NCBI RefSeq assembly: GCF_004362865.1
Contig: NZ_SNYI01000001.1
Location: 1,364,001-1,428,000, forward strand
Direction: 5' to 3'
DNA from: Zeaxanthinibacter enoshimensis
Lineage (GTDB): Bacteria; Bacteroidota; Bacteroidia; Flavobacteriales; Flavobacteriaceae
DNA length: 64,000 bases
Notes under the pieces: model-generated
The model's database searches: none
Told to the model about the DNA's origin: nothing
What the model saw: the letters and a program-made list of their open reading frames with translations, nothing else
In this document: in pieces, positions 7,702 through 18,700 of the stretch
How positions within the stretch are numbered: position 1 is the first letter of the stretch
Layout: each line of letters begins with the position of its first letter
Translations under genes and position numbers: made by a program

Positions 7702-10700
7702 ATGAACATATTCAACCTACACGATAAGATCATTTCAGATTACAAATCCTATATAGAAAGTTTTCTTTTTATTAAAGATCAGATAATCAGTGATGTAGTG
7801 AATTCTGAATTGGAAAAAGGGAAATTATGGCCGGAACCTTTAATACAATTCAATCCTACTTTTGAGAAGGGAAAATCCATTGATAATTTAGCAAATAAGG
7901 GAACTGTAGCTAAGGCTCTTAAAGATGTATTTACTGGATATGATTTATACAGACATCAGGTTGAAGCTATAGAATTAGGGGCTGAGGAAAAAAGTTTCAT
8001 AGTTACCTCCGGAACCGGTTCAGGTAAATCCTTAACCTACCTTGCAACAATATTTAGTGATCTTCTGAAAAACCAGTACGAGAAGGGTATAAAGGCCATT
8101 TTGGTTTATCCGATGAATGCTTTGATTAATTCTCAAGAGGAGGAAATTAAGAAGTATGCTGATAACTATAAAATTGCCACAGGAAGTGATTTCCCAATTT
8201 CATTCAAAACATATACCGGGCAAGATTCAGCTCTAGAGAGAGACGAAATACGAAATAACCCCCCGGATATTTTGCTAACCAACTATATGATGTTGGAACT
8301 CCTCATGACGCGAGCATCAGAAAGCAAAATGAGGGAATCCATTAGTAGTAACTTGAAGTATTTAATTTTTGATGAATTACATACTTATCGGGGTAGACAA
8401 GGGGCAGATGTCTCATTATTAAATAGAAGAATACAGTCAGGATGTGAAAATGATCTAATCTGTATTGGGACCTCTGCGACTATGGCTAGTGGAGGAAGTT
8501 TGCTAGAGCAAAAGCAAACGGTAGCACAGGTTGGGACTCAAATTTTTGATAAAGAATTTTTGCCTTCACAAGTCATTGGAGAGTATTTGGAAAATACCAC
8601 CGTAAGTAAGAAGGTTGATTTAGAGGCTCTAAAGAAGAGTCTATCTATTCCAATTAATGATAATAGCCCTGCAGAGGAATTTATTCGTCATCCCTTAGCT
8701 ATTTGGCTAGAAAATGACATTGCACTAGTAGAATTAGAAGACGGCGTATTGCAACGTGCTAAGCCTTGTACGTTAACTGAGATTTCGGAAAATCTTGCTG
8801 AGCATACCCACATAGACCTAAAAACTTGTAAGGATAGACTAGTAGAATTATTAGAATGGGCCGAAAGTTTAAATGAATCTGCAGCGAGAAAACAAAAACG
8901 GCAGAGTTATTTACCCTTTAAATTCCATCAATTCGTAGCGCAAACTGGAAATGTCTCTGTTACACTCGAAACGCCCGGTGAAAGACAGATAACTCTTGAG
9001 ACTGCGCTTTATACAAGGGATAAGGAATCAGGGCGACAAATTCATGTCTTTCCGGTGTTATTTAGTAGATACTCTGGGCATGAATATATATGTGTTAGAA
9101 AAGACCTCGAAAATGGTATAATAGTCCCTCGAGATACAAAGGATTTACCTGAGAAGATTACCAAATCTTCACTAAAAGGGAATAAGAAGCTTGGCACATC
9201 TAAAAGGGTGTTAGGCTGGGATGATTTTCCAGATGGGTATGTAGTATTCGATCATGATGAGCCAATTTGGTCGGATACCAATATTGAAGATCTACCTGAT
9301 ACATGGAGAAAAAGAAATAATTCCGATGAGCTGGATAATTATTATGAGACCAAAATTCCTCAGAGAATTTGGGTAGATAAATTTGGTTCTTATTCCGAGA
9401 TAGAAGAGCCAGAGAAGCAAGCGGCATGGTTTATCCCATGTCATCTTCTTTTGGATCCTACCTCAGGCGTGATTTTTAATGCCCAGGTTAATGAATTTAC
9501 AAAATTGATGCGCTTAGGGAACGAAGGGCGAAGCACGGCTACAACAATTCTTTCCTTAAGTACCATTAAAGCATTATCAGAACAAGGAATCAGTCCTGAG
9601 TTACAAAAGCTCCTCAGTTTCACCGATAATAGGCAGGATGCTTCTTTGCAGTCCGGCCATTTCAATGATTTTATTTCTACCATTCAATTAAGGTCTGCCA
9701 TTTACTATGCGCTTCAAGATAATCAAGATGGTCTTAATGCAAGCAATATAGCTGCTAAGACTCGTGAAAAGTTAGCCTTAAAGGAAAGTGATTACGCGAG
9801 GAGACCCTCCGACAATCCTAAATATCCTGATAGAAAGAATACGGAAATGCTCGAAGAGTACCTGTTTACAAGAATTATTTATGATTTGCGTAGGGGTTGG
9901 CGCTACAACACTCCCAATTTAGAGCAGGCGGGCTTATTAAAAGTTCATTATTATAATTTAGAACAACTTGCTGAGGATGATGAAGAGTGGGGGTCGATAC
10001 CACTTATGAAGGACCTTTCCCATGAAGAAAGGTTTGAGATACTGCACCAAATTTCTAGCTATTTCCGGACTTCTTATGCTTTAGATCATCGAAAATTGGA
10101 AGTAAGTCGAAGAGCAGAAATTGCCAACGAAATTAAAGATAGACTTCGTACCGATAGCAATTGGTGTTTGGATGAAGGAGAACGGATTGAAGCTCCAGTA
10201 GTGTTATTGCCAAGAGGAGTGGGTAGGCCTCCTTATGGGGTATCTGTAGCTGGATGTGGACATCTTAGCGCGATTGGAAAATATTTTAAAGGACTATTTT
10301 GGAAACATGAAGGTGAGATACCCTTCAAGGGAGAGGAGTTGACTGATTATCTCGTTCAAATCTATGAGATAATGAAATCCGCTCAAATCCTGCATGGAGA
10401 GGAAGTTTCTGGAAGTAAAGGGTCGGTTATTGGGTATCGATTACGGTTGGATCAAGTGATCTGGAAATTGGATGATGCCGACACGATTGAAATCGACAAA
10501 GTCCGGGTAAATGCTCTCAATACTGTTGAGCTAAAGGTTAATGACTTCTTCCGGAATTATTATAAAGTCAATTATGCTAAATTTCGGAAAAGTATAAAGG
10601 GGGCAGAGCATACAGGCCAATTATCTTCCGCGGTGCGACAGGAACGGGAAAAAGCTTTTAGAGAAGGAGCGATTTCTGCGCTTTTTTGCTCCCCTACAAT

Positions 10701-12915
10701 GGAACTGGGTATAGATATTTCACATATGAACGTAGTACATATGAGAAATGTACCCCCTGGGCCTGCGAATTACGCCCAGCGTAGCGGACGAGCGGGAAGA
10801 AGTGGCCAAACTGCTTTAATAATTACCTATTGTTCTAACAGCTCCCCTCACGACCGTAATTATTTTGCGAATGCTACAGAAATGGTAGCTGGTGTGGTGG
10901 CTCCTCCGCGCCTCGACCTAACTAATCGAGAACTGATTGAAAGCCATTTTAATGCGCATATTTTTATGCAATTAGGATTGAATCAGGTATCTACTTCGGC
11001 TGCAGAAATTCTCGATATGGAACAATCTGAAGAATTGCCTATTAAGACTGAACTTAAGGAGTATATCAAAGAGCAAATTGCTTCATATGAAAAGAATTGG
11101 GTTGATCAGTATAAAATAGCATTAAAAAATATATATCCCGAGTTATTAGAAAGTAGTTGGTTTTCCGAAAAGAAGCTGGTTCTACAAGCCAATCAATTTC
11201 TAGAGAAATTGGATAAAGCTTTTGATAGATGGCGACAACTGTACCGTAATGCTAATCGATTGATTGATAAGGCAAGATCGGTCATGGATGATCCCACAAT
11301 AAAATCTGGTGCGCCTGAAAAAAAGAATGCCAACCGCGATCATTTCATGGCACAACGTCAGCGAGAATTATTATTAAATGACCACAACCATTCAGCTACA
11401 CAATCTGAATTTTATATTTTCCGGTATCTCGCTGCAGAAGCATTCTTGCCGGGTTACAATTTTACTCGCCTTCCCATAAGAACTTTTATCGGTAATAGAG
11501 ATAAAGGAGAGTTTATTTCGCGTCCGAGATTTGTAGCCTTAAAAGAATTTGGTCCTAATAACCTTATTTACCATATGGGGAATAAATACCTAGTGAATCG
11601 CATGATGCTTAGCGATTCGGATCACTTATTTCATAAGCTCAAAATTAGTAAATCTACTGGCTATATATTTTTAAATGAGGAAGGACAAGGTATAAATAAT
11701 GATCCCATCACGAATGTGGAATTAAATTCAGACAAGCTCTTGGAGATTAAATCAAATCTTATAGAGTTAGCGGAAAGCCAAACCAAGCTCAAGGAGCGCA
11801 TTTCCTCCCAAGAGGAGGAGCGCACCTCTTCAGGTTACGATATTGAACAGTATTTTTCCTTCGCAGAAGGGGTAAGAAATACTCAGAAATCAAAAATTTC
11901 TTACGGTGAAGATACATTACTAGAATTACGATATGGACCGTCAGCCAGATTGCTTCAAATGAATCGTAAATGGAGAAGATCTAGGCCTGGGGATGAAAAT
12001 GGTTTCAATATCGGTCTTAATACAGGTTTCTGGAAAAGCCCTTCTGAAGAAGAAAAAGATCATGAGAAGGACCCTATCCATAAAGTCCATGTATTCACCA
12101 CTGATGTTTCAGATGTTTTATATATCCAACCGGTTAAAACCCTGGGTTTACAAGAAGAAGGTGTGATCACTTTAACCTACGCGATTAAGAGAGCAATTGA
12201 AAAGAAATTTCAAATTGAAGAAAGTGAATTAGGGGCGTGGAATATGGGCGAAGGGGAATTTGCCAATATTCTTCTCTATGAAGCGGCAGAAAGTAGTTTA
12301 GGAGTATTAGCTGAGTTGATCCGGAATCCCACAAAACTCAAAGAAGTTTTTAAGACCGCCTATGAAATCTGCCATTATGATTTAACTACGAGACAAGACA
12401 CGCATCCAGATGGCTTAATAGCATCATATGATGATTTACTCTCGTACTACAACCAAAGGCATCATGATATCATCGATAGAACATTAATAAAAAGGCCCTT
12501 GGAAATGCTAATTGATGCAAGCATAGAGGTGCAGGAAAACGAACAAAGTAGCTATCATCAACATTATCAATATCTGTTGGAAACTTACGATAAGAATTCC
12601 TCTACAGAGCTTAAGTTTCTACGATACCTCTACAATAAAGGGCTTGCATTGCCGGATAAGGCCCAATACAACCTGAAGGGTTATTATATCTCTGCAGATT
12701 TTGTGTACGAGGATCCCAATACGGAGATCCAAACTTTTGTGTTTGTGGATGGATCAGTTCATGATGCTGAAGAACAAAAGATTGAGGACGATAAAAAACG
12801 AAATCTTTTACGGGATAACGGCTATGATGCAATTGTCTGGCGATATGATCAGAGTTTGGATGATTTAGTGGAAAGTAGGAAGGACATATTTAGAAAAGTG
12901 CTTGAGAATGATTAA
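7702..12915 (+). CDS. Giant DEAD/DEAH helicase with DUF1998-like region and nuclease-like C-terminus
   Basis: A 1737-aa SF2 helicase of the MrfA/YprA type. Walker A is SGTGSGKS at 103-110, motif II is DELH at 224-227, SAT is in GTSATMAS near 255, and motif VI is QRSGRAGR at 1026-1033. Residues about 1520-1560 resemble DUF1998 (ILLYEAAESSLGVL), but the Cys cluster expected there is mostly lost. The last 75 residues look like a Vsr/DUF559-type endonuclease fold: D1666, FVFVDGSVHD (D1683), DDKKR, then GYDAIVW. It heads the defence operon and overlaps the SNF2 gene by 8 bp. It probably replaces DrmA/DrmB of classical DISARM or resembles Druantia DruE; the exact family needs a profile search. Confidence 0.85.
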   Translation: MNIFNLHDKIISDYKSYIESFLFIKDQIISDVVNSELEKGKLWPEPLIQFNPTFEKGKSIDNLANKGTVAKALKDVFTGYDLYRHQVEAIELGAEEKSFIVTSGTGSGKSLTYLATIFSDLLKNQYEKGIKAILVYPMNALINSQEEEIKKYADNYKIATGSDFPISFKTYTGQDSALERDEIRNNPPDILLTNYMMLELLMTRASESKMRESISSNLKYLIFDELHTYRGRQGADVSLLNRRIQSGCENDLICIGTSATMASGGSLLEQKQTVAQVGTQIFDKEFLPSQVIGEYLENTTVSKKVDLEALKKSLSIPINDNSPAEEFIRHPLAIWLENDIALVELEDGVLQRAKPCTLTEISENLAEHTHIDLKTCKDRLVELLEWAESLNESAARKQKRQSYLPFKFHQFVAQTGNVSVTLETPGERQITLETALYTRDKESGRQIHVFPVLFSRYSGHEYICVRKDLENGIIVPRDTKDLPEKITKSSLKGNKKLGTSKRVLGWDDFPDGYVVFDHDEPIWSDTNIEDLPDTWRKRNNSDELDNYYETKIPQRIWVDKFGSYSEIEEPEKQAAWFIPCHLLLDPTSGVIFNAQVNEFTKLMRLGNEGRSTATTILSLSTIKALSEQGISPELQKLLSFTDNRQDASLQSGHFNDFISTIQLRSAIYYALQDNQDGLNASNIAAKTREKLALKESDYARRPSDNPKYPDRKNTEMLEEYLFTRIIYDLRRGWRYNTPNLEQAGLLKVHYYNLEQLAEDDEEWGSIPLMKDLSHEERFEILHQISSYFRTSYALDHRKLEVSRRAEIANEIKDRLRTDSNWCLDEGERIEAPVVLLPRGVGRPPYGVSVAGCGHLSAIGKYFKGLFWKHEGEIPFKGEELTDYLVQIYEIMKSAQILHGEEVSGSKGSVIGYRLRLDQVIWKLDDADTIEIDKVRVNALNTVELKVNDFFRNYYKVNYAKFRKSIKGAEHTGQLSSAVRQEREKAFREGAISALFCSPTMELGIDISHMNVVHMRNVPPGPANYAQRSGRAGRSGQTALIITYCSNSSPHDRNYFANATEMVAGVVAPPRLDLTNRELIESHFNAHIFMQLGLNQVSTSAAEILDMEQSEELPIKTELKEYIKEQIASYEKNWVDQYKIALKNIYPELLESSWFSEKKLVLQANQFLEKLDKAFDRWRQLYRNANRLIDKARSVMDDPTIKSGAPEKKNANRDHFMAQRQRELLLNDHNHSATQSEFYIFRYLAAEAFLPGYNFTRLPIRTFIGNRDKGEFISRPRFVALKEFGPNNLIYHMGNKYLVNRMMLSDSDHLFHKLKISKSTGYIFLNEEGQGINNDPITNVELNSDKLLEIKSNLIELAESQTKLKERISSQEEERTSSGYDIEQYFSFAEGVRNTQKSKISYGEDTLLELRYGPSARLLQMNRKWRRSRPGDENGFNIGLNTGFWKSPSEEEKDHEKDPIHKVHVFTTDVSDVLYIQPVKTLGLQEEGVITLTYAIKRAIEKKFQIEESELGAWNMGEGEFANILLYEAAESSLGVLAELIRNPTKLKEVFKTAYEICHYDLTTRQDTHPDGLIASYDDLLSYYNQRHHDIIDRTLIKRPLEMLIDASIEVQENEQSSYHQHYQYLLETYDKNSSTELKFLRYLYNKGLALPDKAQYNLKGYYISADFVYEDPNTEIQTFVFVDGSVHDAEEQKIEDDKKRNLLRDNGYDAIVWRYDQSLDDLVESRKDIFRKVLEND

Positions 12916-15712
12916 AGAACATAAACCAGGAACACTGGTAAACTACCGAGGTCGTGATTGGATTGTCATGCCGTCGGACGATAATGAAGTGTTAAATATT
13001 AAACCGCTTGGCGGGTCTGATCATGAAATTACTGGCGTCTTTCTTCCTCTTAGTATACCTGGACAGGAAATAACAGATACGGAAATAGATTATCCGAGGG
13101 TTAATGATCTGGGCGATTTTCATTCGGCCAAAATGTTATTTCATGCCTCGCGCTTGTCATTTAGAAATGCAGCCGGCCCTTTTCGCTGTATGGGAAAATT
13201 ATCATTTCGCCCTAGATCTTACCAAGTAATACCCTTAGTGATGTCTTTAAAGCAGGAAGTTACCCGACTGCTTATTGCGGATGATGTAGGGATTGGTAAA
13301 ACCGTTGAAGCTCTCATGATTTTGAAAGAGGCCATGGAGCGCGGGGAAGTTGAGCGATTTGCTGTCATATGTTTGCCTCATTTGTGTGAACAATGGAAGT
13401 CAGAATTAAAAGATAAGTTGGATCTTGAAGCTGAAATCATCCGCTCTTCTACCATTGCCGGCCTCGAACGAAAGATTCCGGACGATCAAAGTGTTTTTCA
13501 TCATTATCCTTATCAAGTTATTTCTATTGACTATGTAAAACAGTCCTCTAAAAAGGGTATTTTCCTCACAGACTGTCCAGAATTTATCATCGTTGATGAA
13601 GCACACACCTGTACCATGCCTGCTGGAGCAAAGTCGAAAAATCAGCAGTTAAGGCATAGTCTCTTGCATGATATTGCTATTCATGATAAAAGACATTTAC
13701 TTCTTTTAACGGCTACCCCTCATAGTGGTAAGGACGAGGAATTTCGCTCCTTGCTAAGTCTACTGAATAAGAAGTTTGGCCAGCTCGATTTTGAAAATAT
13801 AACTCCACAACAACGTAAAGAGCTCGCACGATACTTCGTCCAACGTAAACGAGCCAATATCACCCGTTGGCTTAATCAAGATACGCCTTTTCCTGAACGA
13901 GAAACGAAGGAAATTGGTTATTCGCTTAGTTCGGATTATCAGGATTTTTACAATGAAATTCTAGATTTTGCTCAAGGAATAACACAGCATTCAGAGGGGC
14001 AAAAAGGACGTACTCATTATTGGGCGGCATTGGCATTGCTAAGAGGTGTAATGTCCACTCCTCAAGCCGGTCTAGAAATGCTTAAAGCACGGCGAGAGAA
14101 ACGTTTAGTTATAGAAAGGGATCAGGAAGAAAACCCACTTCTGGTATCGGAAGAAAATGATACAGATGTAACCGAGACGGCTTTAATGGAACAGCTAGAT
14201 TTTGATGCCCAACAAATTTCTAGAATAGACCGTTTGATACAAGCTCTGGAAAATTTAACCACGCTAAAGCGGGATAAAAAAGCCCAGATTGCCGTGAAAC
14301 AGGTAGAGGAATGGGTGAAAGCAGGAGTGTATCCCATTGTATTTTGCCGTTATATTGCCTCTGCCCAATACCTTGGAACCCATTTTAAAGATGTTCTTCC
14401 ACGGGACGTAGATGTTCAAGTAATCACTTCAGAGTTCGCAGATGAGCAGCGAAAAGAAATGGTAGATGCCATGGGTAAAAGCGAAAGGCGTGTGCTGGTA
14501 GCCACGGATTGCCTTTCCGAAGGAATCAACCTTCAGGAACATTTTACTGCGGTACTACATTACGACTTACCATGGAACCCTAACCGATTGGAGCAGCGGG
14601 AAGGTCGCGTAGATCGCTATGGTCAAGTGGCAGATAAAGTGTATGCCTACCTTTTATGGGGTGAGGATAACCCGATTGATAAGGTGGTATTAAACGTACT
14701 TATTAAGAAAGTTCGAGATATCCAAAAGGCGACAGGTGTCTCCATCGTGATCGGAGATGAGAATAATTCCATTATGGATTCCGTACTCAAAGAAGTCCTC
14801 CTGGAACCCAAAAAGGTAGCCGCTCAGAAAACATTGGATTTCGGTGATGAATTTTCCTCAGCGAATACTATCATTACAAATCAATTAGAGCAGGCCAAAG
14901 AAAAGGCGGAAAAATTAAGAAGCATATTTGCCCATGAAAGCATTGACCCTAAAACCATTGAGAAGGAGTTAAAGGAGGTTGATGAGGTTATTGGGGATGA
15001 TCGTACGGTTGAATCATTTGTGATTCAAGCAGCACAGGCTCTAGGGGGTATTATTACACAAGATCTACATGGATTCAATCTAGATACTACGAACTTACCC
15101 GAACATCTCAAACGCACCCTCCCAGATTTACCTATACTACCTCTTAGCTTTGTATCTCCTACACCTCGGGGGAGGGTCTACATAGGCAGAAACCACAAGT
15201 TTGTAGAACAACTTGCACAACTTATGATGTCTCAAGCTTTAGAGCCTAAAGCAGGACATAGTACGGTTGCCAGGTCAGCCGTAATCCAAACTGATGCAGT
15301 GAATAAGCGTACTACTATCGTTCAGTTCCGAGTGCGTAATGTCATTAAAGAAGTTGGCCGTAAACGAGAACTAATCGCAGAGGAAATGTATTTATGGGGC
15401 TTCACAGGGACTATTGAGAGCAGGGAAATATTGGATTATAAGCAGTGTAAGGATTTGTTACTAAGGGCGCGTAGTTTAGTTAATATCCCTTATCCGCGTC
15501 AAACTTCCATTTTCGAAGAAGTGGAGGATACCTACAGCGGTTTGAGTCAAGAGGTCCAAAAATTAGCGGAGGCCAGGGCTAATCACCTGGTTGAATCACA
15601 TGGACGATTTAAAGAATTAGTAGGGGGAAGAAGATTTGAAGCAGTGCATCCGGTCCTGCCCCCAGACATTATGGGAATTTATGTGCTGATGCCCAAACCA
15701 AAAGCTCTTTAA
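12908..15712 (+). CDS. drmD: DrmD-like SNF2-family helicase
   Basis: A 934-aa RapA/SNF2-type ATPase. Motif I is DDVGIGKT at 125-132, DEAH starts at 230, TATPH is near 270, and motif VI is QREGRVDRYGQ from 563. The lead-in FRPRSYQVIPLVMSL before motif I is what I recall of DISARM DrmD proteins. The ATG at 12908 is chosen because it overlaps the preceding stop by 8 bp (translational coupling); a TTG six bases earlier is less likely. In class 1 DISARM, DrmD works with methylase DrmMI, which here follows after 1 bp. Assignment rests on motif recognition and synteny, not on a search. Confidence 0.8.
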   Translation: MIKEHKPGTLVNYRGRDWIVMPSDDNEVLNIKPLGGSDHEITGVFLPLSIPGQEITDTEIDYPRVNDLGDFHSAKMLFHASRLSFRNAAGPFRCMGKLSFRPRSYQVIPLVMSLKQEVTRLLIADDVGIGKTVEALMILKEAMERGEVERFAVICLPHLCEQWKSELKDKLDLEAEIIRSSTIAGLERKIPDDQSVFHHYPYQVISIDYVKQSSKKGIFLTDCPEFIIVDEAHTCTMPAGAKSKNQQLRHSLLHDIAIHDKRHLLLLTATPHSGKDEEFRSLLSLLNKKFGQLDFENITPQQRKELARYFVQRKRANITRWLNQDTPFPERETKEIGYSLSSDYQDFYNEILDFAQGITQHSEGQKGRTHYWAALALLRGVMSTPQAGLEMLKARREKRLVIERDQEENPLLVSEENDTDVTETALMEQLDFDAQQISRIDRLIQALENLTTLKRDKKAQIAVKQVEEWVKAGVYPIVFCRYIASAQYLGTHFKDVLPRDVDVQVITSEFADEQRKEMVDAMGKSERRVLVATDCLSEGINLQEHFTAVLHYDLPWNPNRLEQREGRVDRYGQVADKVYAYLLWGEDNPIDKVVLNVLIKKVRDIQKATGVSIVIGDENNSIMDSVLKEVLLEPKKVAAQKTLDFGDEFSSANTIITNQLEQAKEKAEKLRSIFAHESIDPKTIEKELKEVDEVIGDDRTVESFVIQAAQALGGIITQDLHGFNLDTTNLPEHLKRTLPDLPILPLSFVSPTPRGRVYIGRNHKFVEQLAQLMMSQALEPKAGHSTVARSAVIQTDAVNKRTTIVQFRVRNVIKEVGRKRELIAEEMYLWGFTGTIESREILDYKQCKDLLLRARSLVNIPYPRQTSIFEEVEDTYSGLSQEVQKLAEARANHLVESHGRFKELVGGRRFEAVHPVLPPDIMGIYVLMPKPKAL

Positions 15713-15713
15713 G

Positions 15714-18700
15714 ATGAATTACGCAAGTATCAATATTCAGGGGAATATAATTTCATCGGAAATTTTGGATAAAATCCGATCGGAAGAAAAATTTAAACAC
15801 CAATCTCCCGAATCTTTCGGGCTCTCACGATCTGCTTCATTGCGAGATGAAATCGGACTGGCATGGTCTATTCTACGAACCCATTGGCAGGCATACAAAA
15901 AGCGATTGGAAACATTGCCCAAAGGCGATACGGGAACCTCATTAACACGTGAAAAATGGATTTTACCCTTGCTGACCGAAATAGGTTATCAAGTGAGTAT
16001 TCTAAGAGCCCAACAGGTTAATGGAAAGTCTTATGCAATTAGCCACGGGGCCTCTAACCGTGATAATTTCCCAGTGCACATCATGGGCTACCGTGATAGT
16101 CTGGATAAGCGCAGAGAGACTGGGGGTCCTCGGCTATCACCTCATGCCCTAGTCCAAGAATATTTGAATAGCACCGAGCATCTTTTTGCCCTGGTTACTA
16201 ATGGTAGGCACCTCAGATTATTGCGAGATGCCACCCGCTTGGTACGAATGAGTTACTTGGAATTTGATTTGGAACGAATGTTCGAGGAGGAACTTTATGC
16301 TGACTTCTCTATTCTCTACAGAGTTCTTCACATTAGCCGCATGCCGGAACAGATGGATGAAGGCCCTGACTCTGTTATCGAATACTACCATCAGGAAAGC
16401 ATGGCTTCCGGTACGCGGATTCGTGAGAAGCTGAGTGAAGCAGTAGAAGTTTCTATTAAAACCTTAGCCAACGGATTTTTACTAAATCGATCCAATGAAG
16501 ATTTATCACAGCAGTTTGAGAACGATAGTTTGAAAGCAGATGATTACTATATGTATCAGCTGCGCTTAATTTATCGCGTACTGTTTTTAATTGTACTGGA
16601 AGAACGCCAGTTGATTTACCCCGAAGAACTGGATGAAGAAGGCCAGCGCAAACGGAATATCTACTACAAGTATTACAGTGTTGAACGATTGCGAAGACTT
16701 ACGGAGTCTCGGGTATATGTAGATGGTGATAAAGTAGACATTTGGGAAAGTCTTAAAACCACCTTCCTGCTTTTCGAGAATGGATTCTATGGTGAGAAAC
16801 TAGGAATAAAGCCTTTAGGAAGTGGTCTTTTCGCCCCTAATGCATTAGGTGGTTTAATGCAGTGCCAGCTGAAAAATTCTGATCTGCTTGAAGTCGTAAA
16901 ACGACTCACCACGTTCATTAACAAGCAAGGCCAATTGGTACGGGTAAATTACTCTGACCTGGACGTAGAGGAGTTTGGTTCTGTATATGAAGGCTTGTTA
17001 GAGTATGATCCTAAAGTGGAAAAGCTTGGTGCCAAATGGCAATTTAGCTTTGTCGAAGGAACCGGGCGGTCCTCCTCCGGGTCCCATTACACACCTGAAG
17101 AGTTAGTGAAGCCACTTATTAAACATTCCTTGGATTATATAATTGCTTATAAACTTAAGGAGCCGAATCCGGAAGAAGCGCTGCTCTCCATAACCGTATG
17201 TGACGTGGCCTGTGGTTCTGGGCATATTCTATTAGCTGCTGCCCGAAGAATAGCCACGGAGTTAGCCAGTTTGCGGGAAAATGCCGAGCAACCTTCGCCG
17301 ACATTTTATCGGGTCGCTATTCGCGATGTTATACGCAACTGTATTTACGGGGTCGACTTAAACCCTTTGGCTGTAGAGTTGTGTAAAGTAGCTTTATGGC
17401 TGGAAGCACATAATCCTAATGAACCGTTGAACTTCTTAGATCACCACATTAAAAACGGAAATGCTATTGTGGGCTTGGCCCATTTTGAAGAGCTGGAAAA
17501 TGGTATAGCAACCGAAGCCTTTAAAACCTTACCCGGGGATGACAAAGATGTGGTTGCTACCTTAAGAAAGAAGAACGCAGCTGAACGAAAAACAAAAGCC
17601 CAGCTCGGCACCTATGACCTCTCCAAAGTTGATGATAGCCTAAAGAGTTTGAGAAAAGAGTTTGCAGACTTTACCGCATTGCCTGAAAGCACACCGGAAG
17701 AAATTGCGGCCAAGGCAACTGCTTATCAAAAACTAACCAATGGGGCTAAGTGGTGGCGATTAAAAAACCTGGCCGACCTACAAATCGCTCAGTTCTTTAT
17801 TCCCAAAACAATTGAGAATAAAAAAAGCCTTACTACGGACAAACAATACCGCACTTACCTTAATGGTGGTGCACAAATCTTAGACCGAGGAGCGAGTTTG
17901 GCTAAAGCGGAAGAAAAGAAGTTCTTCCATTGGTTTTTAGAGTTTCCTGAAGTGTTTGGGAGAGGTGGTTTTGATTGTATTTTGGGAAATCCTCCATTTT
18001 TGGGAGGGAAGAGAATTAGTGGTCATTTTGGAGATGGTTTTCTAAATTATATAAAAGTATATTTTGATCCCGCTATAGGTGGTCTTGATTTGGTTGCATA
18101 CTTCTTTAGAAGAATTTTTATTATTCAAAAGGCATCTGGATTCCTTGCCTTAATTTCTACAAACACTATATCACAAGGTGATACAAGAAAAGGAGGCTTG
18201 GTTGAAATATTAAAGAATGGGGGTACAATAAACTTTGCTGTTAAGTCAATGAAATGGCCAGGTTTAGCTGCTGTCGATGTTTCATTAATAACGGTCTATA
18301 AAGGTGTTTGGAGCGATTTAATTTTTCTAAATAACAGAAGAACAAACTTAATTAATTCATATCTCGATGATCAAAAGGTTTTAGGTGATCCAAAGGCATT
18401 AATTTCAAATTCTAATAAGAGTTTTGTCGGATCAGTTGTGAATGGAGATGGTTTCGTCCTTGAAGTGCATAAAGCATTAAATCTGTTGAATTCAGACGAT
18501 AAAAACTCACAGGTCGTTTTTCCCTATTTGAATGGCAGAGACTTGAATAATAATATTGCTCAAAATCATTCAAGATGGATAATAAACTTTCATGATTGGG
18601 ACGAGATGAAAGCATCTAAGTATCAAGAACCTTTTAAGATAGTTCAAGAATTGGTGAAGCCTCAACGATCATTAGTTAAAAGAAAAATTTATCGTGAAAA

